The position numbers and the translations under genes are program-made. The notes beneath the pieces were generated by a model. It ran no database searches. It was not told the origin of the DNA and saw only the letters and a list, made by a program, of their open reading frames with translations. DNA of 64,000 bases, from positions 744,001 through 808,000 of the forward strand of contig NZ_CP120836.1 of the NCBI RefSeq assembly GCF_049200465.1, read 5' to 3'. The DNA comes from Leptothermofonsia sp049200465 (lineage in GTDB: Bacteria > Cyanobacteriota > Cyanobacteriia > Leptolyngbyales > Leptolyngbyaceae). Shown here piece by piece: positions 25,545-33,347 of this stretch (positions are counted from its first letter, which is position 1; each line of letters opens with the position of its first letter).

Positions 25545-26066
25545 TTAGAACGCCAGAGGATCAACTCCCATGTTGACTACGATGTTGCGCAAAACAGTAA
25601 TTTGCTGGCTTAGTTCAAGACGCTTCAGGGCATCGAGGGCTCGCTGCACCTCAGCAGAACTGGAATAGTCTGCGGGCATAGGAACCACAATTCCTTCCTT
25701 CATCCACTCAGCCAATTGATACCAGAAAGCAAGCTTAGTGTTCGCACTTAGTACACCATAAGCACGAGTAGCAGGGGTACCTGTTTTGCGAATCAGATCG
25801 CGCATGAACTCAAGCTGTTCACTATAGGACATCTGCCGAACTTGACTCAGTAAACCCTCTGCCAGATGCAGACGTGCAGCACCTGGAGCAGCGGGTGTGA
25901 TGGTGCGTCCCATTTCGGTGTAGGTGTACCACAGAAGTGCCAGTTGATCATCCACACTCAATCGCTTAATTTGCTCTGTAACAGGAGCAACTGCGTTGGA
26001 TGCCTCGACCTCTGCAAGGTAAGGATTGACGTAACGAGATGGGAACGACTCTGTAGAGAAAGCCAT
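25545..26066 (-). CDS. Helical carotenoid protein (OCP N-terminal domain homologue)
   Basis: The 173-residue protein matches the all-helical N-terminal OCP domain: SVDDQLALLWYTYTEMG, LHLAEGLLSQVRQMSYSEQLEFMRDLI, NTKLAFWYQLAEWMKEG and YSSSAEVQRALDALKRLELSQQITVLRNIV. HCPs bind a ketocarotenoid and, depending on clade, quench singlet oxygen or phycobilisome excitation. An ideal AGGAGG precedes the ATG by five bases. There is no C-terminal NTF2 domain fused; it is supplied by the CTDH gene downstream on the same strand. Confidence 0.93.
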   Translation of the reverse strand: MAFSTESFPSRYVNPYLAEVEASNAVAPVTEQIKRLSVDDQLALLWYTYTEMGRTITPAAPGAARLHLAEGLLSQVRQMSYSEQLEFMRDLIRKTGTPATRAYGVLSANTKLAFWYQLAEWMKEGIVVPMPADYSSSAEVQRALDALKRLELSQQITVLRNIVVNMGVDPLAF

Positions 26067-26262
26067 ATAACCTCCTAATTCTTGTATCCCATCAATTGAT
26101 GGATGACCATTTGCTTAGGCATTGACTAGGAGAACAGATTGCTCTCACCCTTCAATAGTGCAACAAAAATTTACAAAACGCAAATTTATTTTATATATTT
26201 AATGCTTCTAATAAACTTATATATCCTATTTTTATAGATAAGTCTGGTATATAGCTCAATCT

Positions 26263-27189
26263 ATGGATCCCGATCAACTTACTGAGCAAAAGGTTAAGCA
26301 GAAAGCTTTGGAACTGGGCTTTCATCGCGTTGGGATTGTCGCGGTGGAAGGCCCACAGTTTAGTAAAGGGCTATTGTCCTGGCTGGAAAAGGGGTATCAG
26401 GCAGATATGGCCTGGATGGAGAATCCTAAGCGTCAGGACATTCGACAGGTGATGCCAGCGGTGCGATCGCTTATCTGTGTTGCGCTCAACTACTACACCC
26501 CCAACGCTCGTCTGGAGGGGAAGGAATACGCCAAAATTTCTCGCTATGGATGGGGAAAGGATTACCACAAAGTTTTGACCAGGAAGCTGAAGTCTCTGAC
26601 CCATTGGCTAGAAGCCCAGGGAGAAGGGATTCAGGCTCGTTACTATGCCGATACTGGCCCCGTACAGGATAAGGTTTGGGCAGAGCGGGCTGGAATTGGT
26701 TGGATCGCTAAAAACGGAAATTTGATTACCCATGACTATGGTTCCTGGGTATTTTTGGGAGAAGTTCTGACCAATTTAGTGTTAACGCCCGATCGCCCCC
26801 ATACAGCCCACTGTGGTACCTGCACCCGCTGTATCGAAGCCTGCCCAACCCAGGCTATTGTTCAACCATCTGTCATTGACTCCAATCGCTGCATTGCCTA
26901 CCACACAATTGAAAACCGGGCAGAGGAATTGCCAGCGGCGATCGCTTCCCGCATGCAAGGATGGGTGGCTGGCTGCGACATTTGCCAGGATGTATGTCCC
27001 TGGAATCAGCGCTTCGCCCAACCTACTGATGTGGTTGAATTTCACCCTTACCCCTGGAACATTAACCCCACTCTGGCTGAACTCGCCCATCTTTCTGACG
27101 AGGAGCACGCCCAGCGGTTTACAGGGTCAGCATTAAAGCGAATCAAGCCCTGGATGTTGCGCCGCAATGCACGGGTAAATATTAAGTAA
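26263..27189 (+). CDS. queG: Epoxyqueuosine reductase
   Basis: QueG reduces epoxyqueuosine to queuosine in the wobble position of tRNAs with GUN anticodons, using cobalamin and two [4Fe-4S] clusters. The 308-residue protein has the family N-terminus (RVGIVAVEG, WMENPKRQDIRQVMP), GPVQDKVWAERAGIGWIAKNGNLI, and the ferredoxin-like clusters CGTCTRCIEACPTQAI and CDICQDVCPWN. The ATG follows an A/T-rich leader without an obvious Shine-Dalgarno site. The next gene, cobB, is in cobalamin synthesis, the cofactor QueG needs, but the 147-bp repeat-rich gap makes co-transcription uncertain. Confidence 0.96.
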   Translation: MDPDQLTEQKVKQKALELGFHRVGIVAVEGPQFSKGLLSWLEKGYQADMAWMENPKRQDIRQVMPAVRSLICVALNYYTPNARLEGKEYAKISRYGWGKDYHKVLTRKLKSLTHWLEAQGEGIQARYYADTGPVQDKVWAERAGIGWIAKNGNLITHDYGSWVFLGEVLTNLVLTPDRPHTAHCGTCTRCIEACPTQAIVQPSVIDSNRCIAYHTIENRAEELPAAIASRMQGWVAGCDICQDVCPWNQRFAQPTDVVEFHPYPWNINPTLAELAHLSDEEHAQRFTGSALKRIKPWMLRRNARVNIK

Positions 27190-27285
27190 TGTTAAGTAAT
27201 GGGGTAAGGGAGGAGAAGCGTGGATGAGTGGATGGGTGCGTAAGGGTTGGGAAGAGGAAGAAGAAAGAAGCCAAGAGAGGAGGGA

Positions 27286-27320
27286 GGAGTGATGGAGTGA
27301 TGGAGTGATGGAGTGATGGG
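27286..27320 (+). repeat. Tandem 8-bp repeat upstream of cobB
   Basis: Four consecutive AGTGATGG units, in a purine-rich region, end 16 bp before the cobB ATG. The repeat number could vary between strains. Confidence 0.75.
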
Positions 27321-27335
27321 GGTTTGAGGAGTTTT

Positions 27336-28742
27336 ATGCCTTTAGTCATTGCAGGGGATCGTAGCGGTGTTGGCAAGACGACGGTTACTCTAGCGTTGCT
27401 TTCCTGTTTGCGGCGGCGGGGGCTAGCGGTTCAATCCTTTAAGGTTGGGCCCGATTATATTGACCCCATGTTTCATCGTTACGTAACGAGGCGACCCTGC
27501 CGTAACCTGGACTCAGTTTTGACTTCAGAGGGATATGTCCAGCAATGTTTTAGCTATCACACGCGTGATGTCGCCTATGCTCTGGTGGAAGGGGTGATGG
27601 GACTGTTTGATGGGGCGGCAGGACGAGGAGATTATGCCAGCACTGCCCACGTGGCCCGTCTGTTGGGGTTGCCTGTACTGCTTGTGGTGGATTGTAGTCG
27701 GATGTCTCATTCCATTGCCGCTTTGGTTCATGGCTATCGTTCCTTTGATGCTCACGTGCACCTGGCAGGGGTCGTCTTAAACCGGGTGGGGAGCGATCGC
27801 CACCTGGAGCTGCTGAAATCTGCCCTTGAGCCACTAAATGTCCCTATTCTGGGAGTGTTGCGCCGCCAGGACAGTATTACCATCCCGGATCGGCATTTGG
27901 GGCTCGTTCCTGCCTTGGAACTGGAAAATTTGGCTCCTTTAGTCGATCACCTGGCCTACTTAGGCGAAACGAGCTTTGATTGGTCACGTTTACTGCCCTT
28001 ATTGGCAACGAATCCTCCTTCAGCAGGAACACAGCTATTGGAAATAGATACCAGACCTGAAACTCGTTTGGAAAATCTACCTTTTGAACTCAACACTCAA
28101 CACTCAACACTCAAAATTCCAATCGCGATCGCCCAGGATGCCGCCTTCAACTTTTATTACCAGGACAACCTGGATTTACTGGCAACGTTGGGAGCTGAAC
28201 TGATTTTCTGGAGTCCGTTAAATGATTCTGAATTGCCAAAAGGAGTTCAGGGCCTGTACCTAGGGGGTGGTTTTCCGGAGATGTTTGCCGCCCAACTGGC
28301 AGAAAATGAAACCGCCCGGAACGCTGTTAAAGCGGCTATTCAACTCCAAATACCGACCTATGCGGAATGTGGCGGGCTGATGTATCTCTGTCAGCAAATT
28401 GTGGATTTTGAGGAGCAATCACACTCCATGGCTGGAATTTTGCCAACCACGGCTGTAATGGGAAAACACCTCACCCTCGGCTATCGGCAGGTCGCAGCAT
28501 TGCAGGATGGCTTGATGTTTGCCAGAGGCGCGATCGCCTGGGGGCATGAATTCCATCGTTCCCATTTGACAAAAGAACCTCAACGCCCATTGTTTACTCT
28601 TTCCTCCCCTGCCCCCTCCCCTACCGAGGGCTGGCACCTCCCCCACTTGCATGCCTCTTACATCCATCTACACTGGGGCGCAACCCCCGAAATTCCTAAA
28701 CAATTTTTGTGCAACTGCGCTAGGTTTTGTATTAAAAATTAA
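27336..28742 (+). CDS. cobB: Cobyrinate a,c-diamide synthase
   Basis: The enzyme (CobB/CbiA) amidates the a and c side chains of cobyrinic acid or hydrogenobyrinate with glutamine and ATP. The 468-residue protein has an N-terminal P-loop (IAGDRSGVGKTTVTLALL), VGPDYIDPMFH and VEGVMGLFDG, then a C-terminal class I amidotransferase domain with LYLGGGFPEMFA, the nucleophile segment YAECGGLMYL and GHEFHRS. The ATG at 27336 has TGAGGAG ahead of it and gives the usual MPLVIAG start. A heptad repeat block sits in frame near residue 250 between the two domains. Confidence 0.96.
   Translation: MPLVIAGDRSGVGKTTVTLALLSCLRRRGLAVQSFKVGPDYIDPMFHRYVTRRPCRNLDSVLTSEGYVQQCFSYHTRDVAYALVEGVMGLFDGAAGRGDYASTAHVARLLGLPVLLVVDCSRMSHSIAALVHGYRSFDAHVHLAGVVLNRVGSDRHLELLKSALEPLNVPILGVLRRQDSITIPDRHLGLVPALELENLAPLVDHLAYLGETSFDWSRLLPLLATNPPSAGTQLLEIDTRPETRLENLPFELNTQHSTLKIPIAIAQDAAFNFYYQDNLDLLATLGAELIFWSPLNDSELPKGVQGLYLGGGFPEMFAAQLAENETARNAVKAAIQLQIPTYAECGGLMYLCQQIVDFEEQSHSMAGILPTTAVMGKHLTLGYRQVAALQDGLMFARGAIAWGHEFHRSHLTKEPQRPLFTLSSPAPSPTEGWHLPHLHASYIHLHWGATPEIPKQFLCNCARFCIKN
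28086..28117 (+). repeat. In-frame STRR block (AACTCAACACTCAA...) in cobB
   Basis: Tandem CACTCAA heptamers (CTCAACACTCAACACTCAA) encode NTQHSTLK-type residues in the linker between the synthetase and glutaminase domains of CobB. Confidence 0.85.
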
Positions 28743-28799
28743 TGGAACCCACCACAGAGATGGCGATCGCCCCGCCTCAGATTTGGGTTTGTTTTTAGA

Positions 28800-28914
28800 T
28801 ATAGCTCTACGCGGGAGCGTTAGGACATTGGAATTAGAGAGGGAGTGGGGGCTTCGCCCCCAGCCAGGGGTTCTACCCCTGCACCCCGTCCTAACCATAA
28901 TGACTACCGCTATA
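28800..28914 (-). repeat. MITE-like palindromic repeat, variant A, inverted (copy 10)
   Basis: TATAGCTCTACGCGGGAGCGTTAGGAC at the left and GTCCTAACCATAATGACTACCGCTATA at the right; near-identical to the 4088 copy in reverse. It separates cobB from the TIR ORF. Confidence 0.85.
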
Positions 28915-28957
28915 GTTATGTAACTAGTTACAACTTCGGTTCAATAGGTTCAATAAA

Positions 28958-29365
28958 TCATTCAGATTCAGCAAATTTTGCAGCCCCCCCCGCCTGAAAG
29001 TCATCTGACTCACGCAAAAATACCCAGTTCAGTTTTGACAACTCTGGGTGAACATTTGGTGTTTCCCGATGCAAGCTGCCAATCAGCCGTTTGTTGTTTG
29101 CGATCGCCCAATCGAGTTCAACTTCACACTCCCTCGACACCACCGAATCCGGACTAATTACAAACACAAATGTATCTGTTGATTCAATCCCCAACTGAAT
29201 CTCTGCTGATTCAATCCCCAACTGAATCTCTGCCCGCCAAGCGGCATTGGGTGGAATATCTTCCCAATCAACCCAAACATCCCGCCCCAACTTCACCAGG
29301 GCAGCATGAAGCTTGCGCACAAACCCTTTATCTTTACGGGAGTAGGAGATAAATATGTCAGTCAT
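28958..29365 (-). CDS. TIR-domain protein coupled to gvpG
   Basis: The 135-residue protein is almost only a TIR domain: DIFISYSRKDKGFVRKLHAAL, the BB-loop-like VWVDWEDIPPNAAWRAEI, FVFVISPDSVVSRECEVELDWAI with the C-x-x-E segment that supplies the NADase Glu in active TIRs, and LSKLNWVFLRESDDF. Bacterial TIRs cleave NAD+ or serve as adaptors, often as N-termini of TIR-STAND/WD40 proteins. Here the sequence degenerates after RESDDF following a C8 homopolymer and stops, so it may be the stump of a larger protein. A 27-bp tandem duplication repeats AEIQLGIES. Its ATG overlaps the gvpG stop (ATGA), so it is probably translated with the gas vesicle operon. Confidence 0.8.
   Translation of the reverse strand: MTDIFISYSRKDKGFVRKLHAALVKLGRDVWVDWEDIPPNAAWRAEIQLGIESAEIQLGIESTDTFVFVISPDSVVSRECEVELDWAIANNKRLIGSLHRETPNVHPELSKLNWVFLRESDDFQAGGAAKFAESE
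29188..29241 (-). repeat. 27-bp tandem duplication inside the TIR ORF
   Basis: Two adjacent copies of GATTCAATCCCCAACTGAAT plus CTCTGCT (plus-strand sense) encode the nonapeptide AEIQLGIES twice in the helix before the FVFVISP strand. The frame is retained. Confidence 0.85.
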
Positions 29366-29583
29366 GGATCTTCAGAGATCGCCTCAATTGCCAGCAGCAA
29401 GGCTTCTTCCTGTTTCTCAAAATCTTCTTCTGATAGTTCACCCATATCAAATGCAAGTTGCAGTGCCAAAAGCCGCTTGTGCAAGTTTTCCTGATTGTCT
29501 AACTCGGCCTCTGCCCGTTCCTGAATCTGTTCAGCAACCCAGGCAATTCCGGTCACAGGAGCAAATAGGAGACGAAGGATCAT
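29362..29583 (-). CDS. gvpG: Gas vesicle protein GvpG
   Basis: The 73-residue product begins MILRLLFAPVTGIAWVAEQIQ, the standard GvpG N-terminus, and is otherwise acidic and helical (LALQLAFDMGELSEEDFEKQEEALL). GvpG is a minor component needed for gas vesicle assembly. I use the ATG at 29583; the longer upstream reading (MSSYLLITNHS) is leader. It lies ~210 bp after gvpF, across a 24-bp tandem repeat near 29690-29735, and its stop overlaps the TIR ORF start. Confidence 0.93.
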   Translation of the reverse strand: MILRLLFAPVTGIAWVAEQIQERAEAELDNQENLHKRLLALQLAFDMGELSEEDFEKQEEALLLAIEAISEDP

Positions 29584-29792
29584 AGAGTGGTTAGTGATTA
29601 GTAAGTAACTGGACAAAATTGAATTGAAGATAGATTTGGGAGTAAAGCCCTCCCATTCCTTCTTCTTACAATTGGGTGGAACTACTTATTTAAGTGAGGA
29701 GATAGGTGTGATTTAAGTGAGGAGATAGGTGTGAGGTATGAGGATACAGAACTCATCCACTCATCCACCCCTCACTAACAACCAATAATTGG

Positions 29793-30536
29793 TTAATCCA
29801 ACCAATTCAACTGGGCAAAGTTGTAGGGAGCAGTTAAGTTGTTGTAACGGATCTTCAAACGTTCATTAAAAAATTGATCAAGAGCTTCCACCTGAGCGCT
29901 AAATTCGGGCTCCACCTCCCACGGAATCAGGTAGGCCGTGTTGTAAATCATAGATTCGGTTAATGTATCGTTTTCAACGACTTCCGTTGCTAAAGAAGTT
30001 AGCTCCTGGCGGAAGACATTGATAATGCTTTGCTTGCGACTTTCAATCGCTCGTTCAATTGCCTGCCCAATCGACACCACCTGATCCATATTCAAAGGTT
30101 TTCCTTCCAGACTGTTGCGTTTCTCCCGCAATTCCTGGTTCTCATTCAGCAGCATTTGCAATTCCGTATCCTGTGTCCAGAATACCTTAACACTGACTTC
30201 CTGTTGTCCCTCTAGTCGGTTGAATAACTTTTTCAGCCGATCCCCATAGGGGGATGTTAATTGCTGACTTACAGTCTCCCAATTCTCAACAATCAGCCCA
30301 AACTGAAGCGGCAGTAAAGTTCGATAGCCTGCCTGCATGGCCTGCTCCAGCACCTTTTCATGGCCTAACAGATTCTTCCGGCTGGCAAGGTATCGTTCCT
30401 GTTGGGCATCTGAATAGAGGAAGGCAAATCCATCAATAGTTTGGAGTTGTATGGGCTGTTTATCTAACCCTTCCAGTTCTAGATTCTGTGGGCCGGGAGG
30501 AGGGAAAATGCCATACAAATAAATTCCGTTGCTCAT
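29793..30536 (-). CDS. gvpF: Gas vesicle protein GvpF (GvpF/GvpL family)
   Basis: The 247-residue protein starts with the family segment GIYLYGIF, contains VLEQAMQAGYRTLLPLQFGLIVE and ends with LKIRYNNLTAPYNFAQL, the conserved GvpF/L C-terminus. GvpF is a structural/assembly protein thought to interact with GvpA at the shell base. Only one F/L homologue is present in the window. It follows gvpK on the same strand but after a ~620-bp gap that contains a small ORF of opposite orientation, so it may have its own promoter. Confidence 0.92.
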   Translation of the reverse strand: MSNGIYLYGIFPPPGPQNLELEGLDKQPIQLQTIDGFAFLYSDAQQERYLASRKNLLGHEKVLEQAMQAGYRTLLPLQFGLIVENWETVSQQLTSPYGDRLKKLFNRLEGQQEVSVKVFWTQDTELQMLLNENQELREKRNSLEGKPLNMDQVVSIGQAIERAIESRKQSIINVFRQELTSLATEVVENDTLTESMIYNTAYLIPWEVEPEFSAQVEALDQFFNERLKIRYNNLTAPYNFAQLNWLD

Positions 30537-30940
30537 AGGGGCCGCGAGATGCAGTAATTTAACTAGTTTTAGAGTTCCCCTGAACTACGCAAAATCCACT
30601 CAAATTTTTGTTATACCGTAAGCCTTCGGTTGGGGCAGCAACCGCAAGATTATCTGTTGGCATCAAGAGAAAGTTGTTACAGAATTGTTATTGATACAGT
30701 TGAAGTTTATCTGCCATTTGAGAACGTTTAGGTAGATGGATTGGAAACGTTGTTTACATTAACAGGAATCCAAACAATCCAAATGAAGGCTGGGGGTGGG
30801 TGGAAGTTACACAGAAGATATGAAGCACTTTAGTATCCCTAACAAGTACCCTGCAACAAGAAGAGTAACTAAAACCAAAGAAATGGTAGTCACACGATAT
30901 AAGGATTCAGTTCCATATACTGAGACTTACACCAATACGC
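30537..30940. other. Intergenic region upstream of gvpF
   Basis: No recognised gene. It is A/T-rich and is the probable promoter region of gvpF (-) and of the small ORF at 30941 (+). Confidence 0.4.
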
Positions 30941-31138
30941 ATGAAGATTTTATTCCCTCCTTCTAGAAGCAAAGCTGGTGCAAAGAAGTTTACGCTAAAT
31001 CTCGATGGAGAGCTTGTTGTGGTAAGAGCGCAAAAATCTCTAACTATTCAGGCATTGTGTGCATGGATTAAAACCTGGGCAAGTTCGAACACTGAAATTA
31101 TTACTCTAGGTAATAGAACACTCTCTCTGGATGGTTAG
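30941..31138 (+). CDS. Small protein of unknown function inside the gvp cluster (65 aa)
   Basis: The predicted product has a basic N-terminus (MKILFPPSRSKAGAKKF), a beta-like LNLDGELVVVRAQKS and a helix ending IITLGNRTLSLDG. It runs opposite to all gvp genes and converges with gvpK, 16 bp away. No Shine-Dalgarno site is obvious, so coding status is uncertain. I recognise no family. Confidence 0.4.
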   Translation: MKILFPPSRSKAGAKKFTLNLDGELVVVRAQKSLTIQALCAWIKTWASSNTEIITLGNRTLSLDG

Positions 31139-31154
31139 AAGTTGGCTCATCAAC

Positions 31155-31622
31155 TCATTTGCTAATTCGCTTTGAGGTGAGTAAAAGCTGTAACTTAGCG
31201 TGGATCAGGTCAATATTGGCTAACCCCAGGTCAACCTCCCCTTGAAGCACAACGCCCGTATTGAGTAAGCGATCCAAAAGCTCCAGGATGGTTGGGCTGG
31301 TGGAGGTTTGGCCCGGATAGTAGCCTCCTGATTTCGGTAGCAGGGTGCCGACTTCTCCTAAATCAATATTCAAGTCTACGGGGTCAATGTCGAAAATCTT
31401 GCAGGTTTCAATCACCTGTTCTTCCAGCTTACGGAGGCTTTCGGCGGCGCGATCGAGTTCTTTATCGCTTAATTCTCCAGCTTCCATGCGGCGAATAATT
31501 TGAGCTTCCATTAATTGCCGCACTAGTTCAACCACTGTCAATAACAGGGGTGCTAGGCCAGCTTCCTTACTGGATTTGGGTGAATTAGGGATTGCTTGAA
31601 TTGGAATGTCAGAGGAAGTCAC
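31155..31622 (-). CDS. gvpK: Gas vesicle protein GvpK
   Basis: The 155-residue protein has the GvpK core: LLLTVVELVRQLMEAQIIRRM, ELDRAAESLRKLEEQVIETCKIF, IDPVDLNIDLGEVGTLLP and the C-terminal ILELLDRLLNTGVVLQGEVDLGLANIDLIHAKL, which resembles GvpA-type segments. GvpK is required for assembly. It appears to start with GTG at 31622, nine bases after the gvpJ stop. Confidence 0.95.
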   Translation of the reverse strand: MTSSDIPIQAIPNSPKSSKEAGLAPLLLTVVELVRQLMEAQIIRRMEAGELSDKELDRAAESLRKLEEQVIETCKIFDIDPVDLNIDLGEVGTLLPKSGGYYPGQTSTSPTILELLDRLLNTGVVLQGEVDLGLANIDLIHAKLQLLLTSKRISK

Positions 31623-31631
31623 AGGATGTGT

Positions 31632-32054
31632 CTATAGGATTATCTCTCCTATTTTCATCGATTCATGAGGAAATGGCGCTTCACTGGCCACTGAAAGTCG
31701 ACGTAATGCTCTCAATTCGTCTTCCAGACTTTCAATTCGTTGTTGGAGTTGTTGATTGGTTTCCATTAGTTCCTGAGTTTTGGCACCGAAGTGGGGATTG
31801 TTTTCCCACCAGTTGATTCCAATCTCTTTAGCTTTATCTACAGAAGAAATTAACAGACGGATGCGGATATTGAGCAGTTCAGTATTGGCGACGGAAACTG
31901 AAATGTCTCCGGCAATGACGATGCCTTTATCCAGCACTCGCTCCAGAACATCTGCTAGAGAAGAACCCAGCGTAGATGTGGCAATAGCTCTGGTAGAGTC
32001 TTTGTTAGCCAGGGCAGTGGTAGGAAATCCTTTGGGAATGGTGGTGCTGGTCAT
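31632..32054 (-). CDS. gvpJ: Gas vesicle protein GvpJ
   Basis: The 140-residue protein belongs to the GvpA/J family: SLADVLERVLDKGIVIAGDISVSVANTELLNIRIRLLISSVDKAKE is the GvpA-like core, followed by a coiled-coil tail (TNQQLQQRIESLEDELRAL) that distinguishes J from A. It is a minor shell or nucleation component. Its ATG overlaps the gvpN stop (TAATG), suggesting translational coupling. Confidence 0.95.
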   Translation of the reverse strand: MTSTTIPKGFPTTALANKDSTRAIATSTLGSSLADVLERVLDKGIVIAGDISVSVANTELLNIRIRLLISSVDKAKEIGINWWENNPHFGAKTQELMETNQQLQQRIESLEDELRALRRLSVASEAPFPHESMKIGEIIL

Positions 32055-33274
32055 TATTCCACCTCCGCCAGTTGATAGAGGCGATCGCGCAGCACAATGG
32101 TGCCTTTCTCAATTAACATCCGTAGGGAATCAACCATTTGAAACCGATCCAGTTTCAATGCCCGCTCGATTTGAGTTAACCGAGCACCAGCCGATCGTTT
32201 GAGAAAGTCGAGGATTTCCTGCTCGTAAGGAATAGATATAGTTTCTGTACTTTGCAAATCGTCAATTGTTGCAGGTTCTGGCTCGATGGGTTGTTCGGGT
32301 TCCTGAGCGATCGCCACGGCTTCTGCCACCACCAATTCAGGGGAACTGATTTCAGTGGGCTCTTCCAACCATTCCAGGTCACTAAAACCGTTACTGGCAG
32401 GATGATTCAGCAAATCCCAGAGAATTTTAGTTGCTTCCTCAAAGGGTAGCCCTGCTCGTGACAGCAGCACATCACAGCACACATCTCTAAAATCGGCATT
32501 TTCGGGAGAAATCAGGATTTCATGATCCTGGCAAACCTTCGCTAACATGAGGCAGGAGCGTAAACCTGAAGATTTTTCAGTGCTGGTACCTGCCCGAAAG
32601 GCTTTTACAAGACGAACAATCAGTAAAGCACTGGCGCGATCAATTTCAGTTTTTTGAACCAGAATTTCCTGCTGGGTCAGTTCATCTGGCTCAGGGATAT
32701 TGATCGTTATCAGTCTATCCATCAAGGCGTCCTGAGTCGCATGCACCCCCACGTATTCCTCTGGATTTGAGGTAAAAATGGCACGAAAATGGGGATTCAC
32801 TCGGATGTATTCGCTACGATTGTTGCTGGGAGGCAAAACTAGCAATTTCTCTTCCAGGGCCGAGAGCAGAACGTTGTTGACTTCTGGGCGTGAACGGTTG
32901 AATTCGTCATAAACTAACGTAAATCCTTCCCGGCAGGCCAGCGTCAGGCGAGAGTCAACCCAGTTTTGCCGCAATTCATCCTCGACCTTAACTACGCTGT
33001 GGATAAAATTATCCACTACTTTCTTGCGGGTATAGCCAGACTGATTGCCGATCAGGTCAGAGGTTTTGAATTCGTCATCTCCAAAGATCAGCATAATGGG
33101 GCGGGCAAGCAGGTCTGCCAGGTGCAGTGCTAGCGTGGTTTTACCCGTTCCAGCGGGTCCGCGCAGATGAACAGAATACCCCGATTGCAGGTAGCGTAAG
33201 GCGCGATTGGCGATTCGTTCAACGGAAGGAGTGCTGACAAATCGGCGGGGGCTGGCACGAAGTACGGTAGTCAC
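32054..33274 (-). CDS. gvpN: Gas vesicle AAA+ ATPase GvpN with a C-terminal winged-helix-like extension
   Basis: GvpN is the MoxR-type ATPase needed for full-width gas vesicles. The 406-residue protein has Walker A GPAGTGKTT (about residues 39-47), Walker B LVYDEFNRSRPEVNN and sensor-like IFTSNPEEY. After the ATPase core (about 1-310) comes an acidic Pro/Glu linker. The last ~60 residues (QEILDFLKRSAGARLTQIE, then RFQMVDSLRMLIEKG, RDRLYQL) look like a winged helix. The same domain ends GvpC, next upstream in the operon. The gene overlaps gvpJ by one base. Confidence 0.93.
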   Translation of the reverse strand: MTTVLRASPRRFVSTPSVERIANRALRYLQSGYSVHLRGPAGTGKTTLALHLADLLARPIMLIFGDDEFKTSDLIGNQSGYTRKKVVDNFIHSVVKVEDELRQNWVDSRLTLACREGFTLVYDEFNRSRPEVNNVLLSALEEKLLVLPPSNNRSEYIRVNPHFRAIFTSNPEEYVGVHATQDALMDRLITINIPEPDELTQQEILVQKTEIDRASALLIVRLVKAFRAGTSTEKSSGLRSCLMLAKVCQDHEILISPENADFRDVCCDVLLSRAGLPFEEATKILWDLLNHPASNGFSDLEWLEEPTEISSPELVVAEAVAIAQEPEQPIEPEPATIDDLQSTETISIPYEQEILDFLKRSAGARLTQIERALKLDRFQMVDSLRMLIEKGTIVLRDRLYQLAEVE

Positions 33275-33347
33275 GGTTGAACCTCAGTAGGAGAGAGTGT
33301 TGGCAATGAGTGGAATGGCTAGAACAATTGGCCAGATGAGAGCTGCA

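Noticed and set aside
28668..28898. ORFs beginning MVRTGCRG and similar at several places
   Set aside because: They are translations of the MITE core in various frames; the same peptide recurs wherever a copy sits.
29688..29735. 24-bp tandem repeat between gvpF and gvpG as a protein-binding array
   Set aside because: Only two copies in low-complexity sequence; no symmetry or known operator.
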